Source: Prorocentrum cordatum
Lineage: Eukaryota > Sar > Dinophyceae > Prorocentrales > Prorocentraceae
Reading direction: 5' to 3'
Assembly: GCA_963575745.1 (NCBI GenBank)
Contig: CAUYUJ010006347.1
Span: 224,785 to 262,284, forward strand
DNA length: 37,500 bases
The translations under genes were made by a program, and so were the position numbers. Position 1 is the first letter of the stretch; each line of letters begins with the position of its first letter. Below are positions 29,458 to 37,500 of the stretch, in pieces. Under the pieces are notes generated by a model. That model was not told where the DNA came from. It saw nothing but the letters and a program-made list of their open reading frames with translations, and searched no databases.

Positions 29458-29688
29458 TAAGTGCAGGAACACGGGGGAGGGGGAGTCACAGTAGGAAGAG
29501 GGCTGCGATTTATCATTAGGGCGGAGATGCCGAGGATCATGCGTATAAGGGAAATGGACGACAACAACCAGAAGGATGAGGGGCACAGGATAACGAGGAG
29601 GAGTCAGAAGCGGGGGCAGGAGGGAGGACGCAGTGGGCGGGACGAGGGGGAATGATGGGGGAGGCCCAGGATTCCTTCACCGACACGT
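29458..29688. other. Unassigned purine-rich segment
   Basis: No gene or repeat is recognised. Confidence 0.35.
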
Positions 29689-29689
29689 C

Positions 29690-29775
29690 GACGACGATGA
29701 TGATGATGCTGATGATGATATTGATGATACTGATGATGATGCTGATGATGATGCTGCTGATGATGATGAGGAGGA
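29690..29775. repeat. GAT microsatellite
   Basis: ACGATGATGATG and CTGATGATGAT units over about 85 bases. Confidence 0.85.
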
Positions 29776-29929
29776 GTTCTGGATCCCAGCCCCAGGCTAC
29801 GTCCCACCTCCTGGACACCCAGTCATGCCCGTAATACCTCCGAGTGGATTTCTTTGAGGGCTTCATATGGTTCCACGATGACCTAGGGCGACGCCAGCGC
29901 GAACCCTATGGCTTCGGGACGGCTCAACA

Positions 29930-30060
29930 GAGCCCCAAAGCGGCCTAAGGTAGCTTCCAGACGGCCCAAGAGGCTCCGTAGACGGCACAGGAGATCCTCA
30001 AGAAGACCACCACGAGGGCTTCCAGATGCAACAACATTGATTCCCCGTTGATTTTTTACA
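29930..30060 (+). repeat. Short GGCCCAAGA-family block with AT-rich island
   Basis: CCCAAAGCGGCC, GGCCCAAGAGGC and similar words, then an island with CAACATTGATTCC and GTTGATTTTTTAC, as at the AT-rich breaks of the other members. Confidence 0.55.
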
Positions 30061-30109
30061 GATTTGTTTGATGTCGGATTCTCAGTGTCGGAAAGGGGTG
30101 CTCTCGACG

Positions 30110-30560
30110 AGGAGGGAAGGGCAGCGAAGGATGCGGAGGACTAAAGGTGCGGAAGGAGGAGAAGGAGATGGAGGAAGAGAAGGAGATTCACGACAGCGGC
30201 GAGGACAGGGAGGAGGAGGAGGAGGAGGAGGAGGAAGAGGAGGATGAGGAGGAGGAGAGGAGAACGGGAAAAGAGGTAGAATGGGGAAGAGGTGGAGGAG
30301 GAGGACGACGACGAGGAGAGGGCCGGACAGACGGATGATGACGATAACGGCGGGGGAGAGATGTTGAGGACGAGGAGGGAAGGGGAGCGGAGGATGATGA
30401 GGACAAGAGGTGAGGAAGGACGAGAAGGAGGTGGAGGAAGAGGGAGACAGGGAGGATCAGGGTGATGAGGAAGAGCGGCGATCGAGGAAGCGGCGTCGAG
30501 GAGGATGAGGAGGAGGATGAGAAGGAGGAGGAGGAGGAGGTTTTCGATCACGTGGATATA
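30110..30560. repeat. GGA-rich purine block
   Basis: Degenerate GGA, GAAGG and GACGA runs over about 450 bases. Confidence 0.8.
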
Positions 30561-30614
30561 TAGAATGGGGGAAACAGGTCGAGGAGGACGACGACGCCGA
30601 GGAGGGGGCCGAAG

Positions 30615-30983
30615 CAGACGGATGATGATGATGATGCTGATGATCAGGATGATGCTGATGATGATAATGATGATGATGATGATGATGACGATGATGATGG
30701 TGGTGATAATGATGGTTGTGGTGGTGGTGTTCATGATTACGGTGATGATCATGATGACGACGACGAGGACGAAACGTCGACGATGACGTCGATGACGACG
30801 CACGGCGACGATGGCGATGATAATGTTTATGATGATGATGATGTTGACGACGAAGATGTTGATTATGAAGACGAGGACGACAACAACGACGACGAGAATT
30901 ATGATTATGACGGCGATGACCATGATGATGCTGATGATGATGATGAGTATGATGAGGATTGAGTTGGTGAGGATGATGGCGAC

Positions 30984-31065
<82 letters not shown>

Positions 31066-31165
31066 GTGAAGATGCTGATGATGGTGATGTTGGTGATGCT
31101 GCTGATGATGATGACGACGACGCAGGCGGCGACAACGATGGTGATGACGACGATGACGATGATGT
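30615..31165. repeat. GAT/GAC microsatellite
   Basis: About 550 bases, with a pure GAT run of roughly 30 units at 30983-31066. Confidence 0.93.
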
Positions 31166-31174
31166 TGTGCCTAG

Positions 31175-31212
31175 CTAGAACCTAAGCGCGCGAAGCGCGC
31201 GCGTGGTTCTAG
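31175..31212. repeat. CTAGAAC...GTTCTAG hairpin, copy 2
   Basis: CTAGAACC pairs with GGTTCTAG, with GCGCGC and GCGCGCGC inside around a GAA loop. It is flanked by CCTAGCTAG on the left, as in copy 1. Confidence 0.72.
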
Positions 31213-31216
31213 TATG

Positions 31217-31232
31217 TATATATATATATAGG

Positions 31233-31275
<43 letters not shown>
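31217..31275. repeat. TA/TATG microsatellite
   Basis: TA and GTATG repeats ending in ATGTCGGAGTAGG, the same junction as at 24632. Confidence 0.88.
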
Positions 31276-31277
<2 letters not shown>

Positions 31278-31329
31278 CGGAGTAGGCAGTGGGAGGGGCC
31301 AGATCTGCGACCTCTGGTTCGCATGGGGG

Positions 31330-31935
31330 ACCGGGGGGGCCTTGAGGGCTCCAAGAGGGTTCAGAAGAGGCCCCGGACACCCCCAGAGGCTCCCAAACTG
31401 GCCCAAGAGGCGCCCAAAGCGCCCCAGGTTGTTTGGAAGGTGGCTGAAGAGCGCACTGAGATGGCTCCCGGACGGGCCACGAGCGCTCGAAGGCAGCCCA
31501 AGACTGCTCCTAGACGGCCACAAAGGCACTCAAGACGGTCCAAGAGGCCGCCGAGAAGACCCTCCAAGGGCAACAATCAAGCATTTCCTATTGAAAAGCG
31601 TACATTTCCTGGATATTTGCCTTTCAGTCCTACCAGCGGCCGCGACGGCCCCAGAGGCTCCCAAAATGAGCCCCAGACGGCCCAAGAGGCCCCCAAGATG
31701 GCCCCCCGACGGCCTGAAGAGAGCTTCAAGGAGCACAAGAGAGCTCCAACACGGCCCAAGAGAGCACCCAGGAACTACGAGGGGCCACTGGAGCATCCCT
31801 ACATGGTTGGAGAGGGCCACCCGAGGGCCCCAAGACGGGCTCAGGTCCCCATGACGGGCGAAGAGGGACCCGGAACGGCCGAACTGGGCTCCCAGAGGGT
31901 CCAAGAAAGGCCGACCAGAATTCCTTGAAGACGGT
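31330..31935 (+). repeat. Degenerate GGCCCAAGA-family repeat (plus orientation)
   Basis: CCCAAGAGGC, CCAAGACTGC and CCAGACGGCCC words over about 600 bases, with an AT-rich island at about 31565-31628 containing CAATCAAGCATTTCCTATTG. Confidence 0.7.
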
Positions 31936-31974
31936 CCAGGAGGCCGCTGAGGAGGCTCACGGGTGCAAAAAACA

Positions 31975-32310
31975 TTCCCCGACACATTCCTACACCTTCC
32001 CACACATTCCCGCACATTCCCACATACATTCCCGCACATCCCCACACATTCCCACACATTCACACGCATTCCCAGGCATTCCAACGCGTTCCCATACATC
32101 CCCACACATCCTCACACATTCATACACGCTCACACACACACACACATTCACACACATTCACACACATTCACACACATTCATAAAGATCCAAACGCATTCG
32201 CACACATTCACACACACACACACATTCACACACACTCACACACCCACACACACCCTCACACATTCAAACACCCACACACACACACACACGCGCGCATCCG
32301 CGCACACGCA

Positions 32311-32342
<32 letters not shown>

Positions 32343-32647
32343 AACACACACACACACACAAGTTCTCACGCACGCACGCGTGCACGCACACGCACGCATG
32401 CACGCACGCACGCACGCACGCACGTTCGCACGCGCGCACGCGCGCACGCACGCACGCGTGCGTGCACGCACGCACGCACGCACATACGTAGGCGCGCACG
32501 CGCGCGCACCCATGCACGTAAGCACTCACGCGCACACGCACACACACACACACACGCACACACACACACACACACGCACACACACCCACACACCCACACA
32601 CACACAAACACACACACACACCACACACACACACACGCACCCCCCCC

Positions 32648-32723
<76 letters not shown>

Positions 32724-33023
32724 CACACGCACACACAAACACACTGACACGCATGCAGAAAGACACACACACATAGACACACACACACAGACACCACAGG
32801 CACTCAGAGACACACGCAGAGACACACAGACACACACAGACACACACAGACAAACGCAGACACACACCGACACACACACACAGAAACACACAGACACACA
32901 CAGACACACACACGCAGACACACGCAGACGCAGGCAGACACACACACACACACACTCACACACGCTCACACACAAACGCGCACACACTCAAACACACAAA
33001 CACACGCACACAGACGCACACAC

Positions 33024-33054
<31 letters not shown>

Positions 33055-33125
33055 GACACACACACGCACACACGCACACACGTACACACCCACACACACA
33101 TATACGCACGCACGCACTCACGCGT
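31975..33125. repeat. Long CA-type microsatellite region
   Basis: It starts with CACATTCC and CACATTCA units, passes into CACGCA, pure CA (about 32650-32720), CACAGA units and a CT run at about 33026-33047, and ends with CACGCA. The 490-residue plus frame and the Cys/Val-rich minus frames come from it. Confidence 0.92.
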
Positions 33126-33337
33126 GCATATTTCTTCCGTCGGTCAAGACGCGCCCTGCCGCTCCCCGGAAATCGGCGTCGGAGACGTGACCCGAACCGA
33201 AGTGCAACCGGAACTGCGAACTAACTTGGCTGGAGCGCACACGCGCGCACATACACTTTTTTTTCTCTATGGTTCTCTCTCTCTGTCTCTTTCTCGCTCT
33301 CACACACGTTATTTTTTTTCACACATGCGCGCGCAAA

Positions 33338-33378
33338 TGTCCATCTCTTCCTTCGTCATCTTGCTGCTCCTGCAGGTG
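33338..33378 (+). CDS. Possible first exon with signal-peptide-like sequence
   Basis: ATG at 33338 opens MSISSFVILLLLQ (13 residues; an earlier ATG in frame at 33326 adds MRAQ), a short polar start followed by a hydrophobic run. It ends at CAG followed by GTGAGG, a textbook donor. If real, it would start a secreted or membrane protein on the plus strand. Nothing downstream confirms it. Confidence 0.2.
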
Positions 33379-33439
33379 AGGCCCGACGTGTGGGTGCAAA
33401 AGTGGAGCCGCGATGTTAGGTTGGACCGTCCGTGAGGGG

Positions 33440-33686
33440 CCGCATGGAAGGGACCCTCCAGGCGGGGCCCTGTGGGGGGCGGCAATAGGTAGGACCCTGT
33501 GGGCGGGGCTTTGTCAGAAGTGCCCTACCAGTAGGATTCTGCGAGTTGGGATCTCGCAGGCGCAGCCCTATGGGATGTCATACTGACGAGGTACCAATCT
33601 CAGGCCAATGCGATGTGCTGGCTCACGGCCCACACAGCCCGCAGGGTGGCGGATCTTGAATCAGATAACGCTGTGCACTGCGATGA
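33440..33686. other. Unassigned segment
   Basis: Contains short similar phrases (GGCGGGGC, CCTGTGGG, AGGACCCT) that may be a decayed repeat. No gene is seen. Confidence 0.3.
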
Positions 33687-33977
33687 CGCGGCGATTGGAG
33701 AAGCGGGGTTTCGACTTGCATTCCGACGACCACGGACCTTTCTCGTCGAAAAGGGTCGTGGGTCGTCGTCTGCATTGATTCGCTCCGGCGCATCGACTGC
33801 GCGCAGTTCGACCTGCTTGCCATGGACGAGTCACCGGGGGTTGTAGCGCTTACGCCTTTGCCGCCTAAGAGAGGCAACGGTGGCCGATTGGCAATCTGGA
33901 ACAAACTGCGCCAATTTTTTGACTGTTCGACATTGCGACTTCTGATGATTGTGCAGAGCGACAACATCGTGGTGTAA
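33687..33977 (+). other. Coding-like frame, 96 residues, unidentified
   Basis: This frame is open from a stop at 33684 to a TAA at 33975-33977 in DNA that is not repetitive. It reads GSWVVVCIDSLRRIDCAQFD, then LAMDESPGVVALTPLPPKRG and RLAIWNKLRQFFDCSTLRLL. No Met lies near its start, so it would be an internal or last exon, or a retroelement tail. I do not recognise the family. Confidence 0.28.
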
Positions 33978-34197
33978 TGTTGTGACGCGCTGGGTGCCGA
34001 AGACGTGCAGTGGGTAGCCAACAAGCCGCAATCTTCTGAGCCACTTCACTCACAAGCTCGCCCACTGCGACGGCGAGATGGGCGACGCCGAAAAGACCCA
34101 TGCGATCGAGAGCGTCACCAGCCTGAGAAGGCCTGGTGCCGATGCAATTTCGGAGCTCAGGGCTGGTTCGATGCGCGACGTGGGCGCAAGATGATTC

Positions 34198-34242
34198 ACC
34201 CCCAGCCATGCAGCGGCGTCGGGGTCTCGTTTTGAATCCGCG
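34198..34242 (-). repeat. Conserved CAAAACGA hairpin element, diverged inverted copy
   Basis: On the minus strand it reads TTCAAAACGAGACCCCGAC and, after a gap, GGCTGGGGG, close to copy 1 at 3812. It lies just before the array at 34436-35285, whereas the other three copies lie after arrays. Confidence 0.4.
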
Positions 34243-34317
34243 ACGCTCCGCGCCCCCATTTCTCTCCAACTGCCCCGCGCCCCCCCCCTTCGGTTGCCTC
34301 TACTCTCCGGGTGCGTA

Positions 34318-34425
34318 GTTCCCCCTCCTCCTCGTCATCAGCATCGCCGTCGCCGTCATCAGCATCATCGCCATCATCATCACCAGCACCGTCATCATCC
34401 TTATCATTATCATCACGCCCACCGC
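34318..34425. repeat. CAT/CATCAG microsatellite
   Basis: Imperfect TCATCA and GCCGTCATC units over about 100 bases. Confidence 0.75.
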
Positions 34426-34435
34426 ACCCCCTGGG

Positions 34436-35285
34436 AGCCCGAGAAAGTGGCGATAGTTGCTTACTTCGCAGCCCCCGAAGAAGCCGCGAGGTCTCAAGTG
34501 GATCAGCGCAGCTCTTGCCTCCGCGCCGCCTCCGAGGAGCCCGCGGAAGCGGCGACGGCTGCGCAGTTCGCAGCCCTCGAAGGGGCCGCGGGGCCTCAAA
34601 TGGATCTGCGCTGCCCTTGCCTCTGCCGTGCTTCCAGGGGCCTGCGAAAGCGGCGACAGCTGCGCTGTCCGCGGCCGCCGCGGGGCCAGCGAGGTCTCAA
34701 ATGGACGTTGCCCCCCCCCCTCCCCCGCTGGACCTCCCGAGACCCCGCGAAGGCGGCGACAGCTGCGCATTCCGAAACCACCCAGGGGACAGCGAGGTCC
34801 CGATGGGTTTGCGCGGCCCCCGAGCCAATGAAAGTGTTGCGCAGTTCGCAGCCACCCAGCGGCATCGAAGCACCCAATGGGTCCGCGCGTAACTCCACTC
34901 CGTTGGACCTCCCCGGAGCACACGATCATGGCGACAGTTGCGCAGTTCGCATCCTCCCAGGGAGCAGCGACGCACCCAATGGGTCCGCGTGTAACGCCAC
35001 CCCGCGGGACCTCCCAGGAGCAAATGATCATGGCGACAATTGCGCAGTTCGCATCCTCCCATGGAGCAGCGAGGACGCCAATGGGTCCGCGTGTAACACC
35101 ACCCCGCGGGACGTCCCAGGAGCAAATGACCATGGCGACAGTTGCGCAGTTCGCATATTCCCATGGAGCAGCGAGGACACCAACGGGTCCGCGTGAAACT
35201 CCACCCCGCTGGAACCCCCAGGAACCCACGAAAGTGGCGACGGTTGCGCAGTTCGCAGCCACCCAGGGAACAGCGCAGAAGGAGG
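34436..35285 (+). repeat. Satellite array, about 100 bp x 9
   Basis: Each unit carries GCGACAGTTGCGCAGTTCGC, AGCCACCCAGGG, a GCGAGG link and a CAATGGGTCCGCG end. Starts lie near 34449, 34552, 34652, 34757, 34840, 34931, 35032, 35133 and 35236. The phrase order matches the 103-bp array at 26619-27923, with much more divergence. Frames of up to 450 residues here are repeat products. Confidence 0.88.
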
Positions 35286-35334
35286 CAGGAGGACGGGGGA
35301 GGAAAAGGATGGGGGGGAAGGACGTGGACACCAC

Positions 35335-35390
35335 AGCCGCTCTGTTCAAAACGACAACCCAACACAAGGAGGTTGGCGGGGGGGGCAAAC
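35335..35390 (+). repeat. Conserved CAAAACGA/CCAAC hairpin element, copy 3
   Basis: GCTCTGTTCAAAACGACAAC, then CCAACACAAGGAGGTTGG with a 5-bp CCAAC/GTTGG stem and a G run, then CAAACAA. It lies about 50 bases after the last 100-bp unit, past a purine-rich linker like that of copy 2. Confidence 0.72.
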
Positions 35391-35469
35391 AACATTGCGA
35401 CGGTAGGACCCCAAACGGTAATCTATTCAGACTGCCCTTTCGTTTGTTCTTCTTCGCCCTGGCCGACGC

Positions 35470-35665
35470 CCCCTTCTCGCCCTCTGTCGCACCTCCCCCT
35501 CGTCCTCCCTGTCTCCCTCGTCCTCCGTCTCCTCCTCCTGCTTGTTCTCCTTGTTCAATTTCTCCCTTTCCTCTTCGCCCTTTTCCTCCTCCTCCTCCTC
35601 CTCCTCCTCCTCCTCTTCTTCCGCCTCCTCCACCTTCTCCTCCCCATCCCCCCACCCTCTCCCTT
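35470..35665. repeat. CCT-rich pyrimidine block
   Basis: CTC/CCT-rich sequence with a pure run at about 35584-35615. Confidence 0.8.
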
Positions 35666-35799
35666 CATCCTCATCCCGCTTGTTTTCCTCATGCATAGCC
35701 GCAGCTGATCTCCGCGGGTCTCTGCTGGTCTCTGCTGCTTTCTTCGGTTCTCTCACGCTGCTGATGTTCTATGATTTTTTCCGCCGTGCATTCAGGGAC

Positions 35800-36850
35800 G
35801 GAAGATCCCGCCTGCCCGCCTGAGACTTCTTTGCAACTCGCTCACGGACACGTGAGGAACGCCTCGTCATGTGCCCTTTCTTGGGTTGTTCGAAAGCTAT
35901 GCCCTGTGGGGTTTGCCGATGACCCGCTCGGATTACCAACGTGACGCGCGGACCCTGTAGGGAAGGGACTTCCGCCTGAGACTTCCTCGCAATCCACTCA
36001 CAGACGAGGCCCCCGCCTGAGACATCTTCACGATTGTCACCCTTGGGGCTGTTCAAGTGCTATGCCTGGTAAAGTCGCGCGATAACCCGTTCAAAATACC
36101 AATAGGGAGTGCGGACCCCAAGGGGGGGGGGTCCGCGTGAGACCTCCCCGCAGCAATTCGCCCACAGACGAGCGCCTCCGCTAGAAACATCCTCACGATT
36201 AGCATCCTTGGTGTGCTCAAGTGTTATGCGTGGTAATATTGTCCGATGGCCCGCTCGAATTACCAACGTGGGCTGCGGACCTGAGGTTCCCGCTTGAGAC
36301 ATCCCCGCAATTCATTCACAGACGAGGCACCCGCTCTAGACTTCTTCCAGATTCTCAAGCCTGACGAGCCGAAGTGTGACGACAGTTGAAGGGATTCCGA
36401 TGACCCGTGCGAATTACCAACGTGAAGTGCGGGTTTCACAGCGAGGGGGGTAACGCCTGTTATTTCGTCTCGATTCACTCACCTACGACGTTCCCGCCAA
36501 AACGTTCCTCCATATTCAAGCCGGAGGAACCCAAAACTGACGACAATTCCAAGGTGCCGATGACCCGCTTGGACTGCCAACGTGACGTGCGGGCCCCATA
36601 ACGGGGGCGGGGGGGCTCTCGCCTGAGATTTTCCCGAAATTCACTCACAGACAAGGGCTCCCGTCTGAGATTTCTTCCATATTCAAGCTTGAGCAGCCGA
36701 AAATGACAACAGTTACAGGGTGCCGATGGCCTGTTCGGATTACCAACGTGAAGTATTGGCCTCATAAGGCGGGGGGGGCTCCCGCCTACGACTTCGTTTC
36801 GATTCGCTCCCATACTGGGTTCCCGCTGGGGACCTCCCCTCTATATGTGC
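35800..36850 (+). repeat. Tandem repeat, about 160 bp x 6
   Basis: Units carry CCCGCCTGAGACTTC, CACTCACAGACGAGG, a TTCAAG phrase, GCCGATGACCCG and ATTACCAACGTGAAGTGCGG. The ATTACCAACGTG phrase falls near 35932, 36097, 36258, 36410, 36570 and 36738. A partial unit (CCGCATGAGAACTCC, CAGACGAGACCC) lies at about 37047-37100, separated by GT and GAT simple repeats. Confidence 0.85.
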
Positions 36851-36854
36851 GCGG

Positions 36855-37215
36855 CCGTGTGTGTGTGTGTGTGTGTCAGAGTGGGTGACGGAGAGAGGGG
36901 GTGATCATGATGATTCTGTTGATGACGATGGTATCGATGAGTGTGCGACCAGACAGGGTGAGATATCTTGCGCGGGGCATGTGGAAGAAAACAAGAGCCC
37001 CACTTTGGATGTAGGCAAAACGCGGGGCGCGGGACCCACAAGGAAGGGGGGGATCCCGCATGAGAACTCCTCACAGTTAGCTTACAGACGAGACCCCCGA
37101 TTGGTCGATGATCACGATGGGGTGGTGCTAGTGGTGAATGTGTGGTGATGGTGATGGTGATGACGAGTGGTGGTGAGTGGTGCTTGCTTGGTGATGATGG
37201 TGGATACGGATGATG
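36855..37215. repeat. GT and GATG/GTGATG simple repeats
   Basis: A GT run at 36858-36877, a short GATGAT stretch near 36905, and GGTGATGGTGATG units at about 37125-37215. No gene is seen. Confidence 0.6.
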
Positions 37216-37423
37216 AGGCGGAAAAGAGGGCGTGTGTCAGTGTATTGATGATCGGGCGTCCGGCCGCGTCCAACCCGACCTTCGTCTTTTTCATCACCGT
37301 TGTCCTCCCGTTATCCCCTCCCCTGGACCCCTGGCCGGGGACCCTGGTGGCGCCCAGAAAACCCCAGAGGCCCCCCGAAGTACATGGCCCCGACGCCAAA
37401 GGTCCGTTTTCGACCGGCGGCAG

Positions 37424-37500
37424 GACGAGACCATAATCAAGTACGACGCTGTTTTCTTCACCAGCTCCATGGACACGGGCGTGCCGATCGAGAGCCCAAA
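37424..37500 (+). CDS. Possible exon, WD40-like, cut by the window end
   Basis: After an AG at 37422-37423 and a first base G, the frame reads DETIIKYDAVFFTSSMDTGV and PIESP to the window edge. QDETIIKYDA has the Asp, Thr-Ile and aromatic-Asp spacing of a WD40 strand (compare DKTIRRWNS of exon 2/3), followed by a longer loop and a TG. If it belongs to the same gene, the gene spans more than 36 kb. It could equally be an unrelated exon. Confidence 0.35.

Noticed and set aside
31963-33435. 490-residue Thr/His-rich frame
   Set aside because: Reads through CA-type repeats; the other strand is equally open as Cys/Val.
34300-35655. Minus-strand 451-residue frame
   Set aside because: Covers the 100-bp satellite and a pyrimidine block; composition and periodicity follow the repeats.
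1-37500. tRNA, rRNA, CRISPR, bacterial promoters or operons
   Set aside because: No clover-leaf with a GGTTCGAATCC-type arm, no rRNA core words, no spacer-repeat array of CRISPR type and no bacterial-style gene spacing were found by eye. Covariance-model and repeat searches could not be run.

Overview
The window reads as nuclear DNA of a dinoflagellate. Four things point there: a near-perfect dinoflagellate spliced-leader (DinoSL) sequence at 19319-19340; short exons with GC as well as GT donors and a G after the acceptor AG; two kinds of LINE sequence (an SL-tagged element with endonuclease and reverse transcriptase, and a piece ending in RNase H); and GC-rich non-coding DNA packed with CCT/GGA, GAT, CA and CATA microsatellites and degenerate GGCCCAAGA repeats. 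The species cannot be fixed from the sequence; a GC-rich Prorocentrum-like genome is a guess.

Host gene. The most interesting host content is a set of very small plus-strand exons at 1554-1648, 7243-7304 and 18674-18731. Spliced together they keep one reading frame and give one exact 40-residue WD40 repeat (exons 2 and 3), preceded by the end of another (exon 1). The introns would be about 5.6 kb and 11.4 kb, and a third begins at 18732. So most of the left and centre of the window would be intron of one WD-repeat gene. A possible further exon (37424-37500) lies at the right edge. Other coding-like stretches (16590-17000, 28572-28960, 33338-33378, 33687-33977) are unidentified and weak.

Mobile elements. 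A 5'-truncated LINE piece (about 7407-9033; zinc knuckle, RNase H, Cys-rich tail) lies in intron 2. A nearly full-length LINE (19319 to about 24490) lies in intron 3. It starts with the DinoSL, has an intact ORF1 and an ORF2 broken by three frameshifts, and is bordered on both sides by CATA microsatellite. A 168-bp MITE with terminal inverted repeats and a perfect 8-bp target duplication sits at 15850-16017. Two copies of a foldback element (about 150 bp) lie at 11593-11740 and 18926-19077.

Repeats. There are several tandem arrays: about 76 bp (286-513), 78 bp (3240-3545), 103 bp x13 (26619-27923), 100 bp x9 (34436-35285) and 160 bp x6 (35800-36850). Three of them (3.2, 26.6 and 34.4 kb) are followed by one conserved hairpin element of about 50 bp; a weaker inverted copy lies before the 34.4-kb array. 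From 24.5 to 32 kb a composite cassette recurs: GAT microsatellite, CTAGAAC hairpin, CATA/TA microsatellite, GC-rich spacer, then hundreds of bases of degenerate GGCCCAAGA repeat. No tRNA, rRNA, CRISPR or bacterial-type operon was seen.
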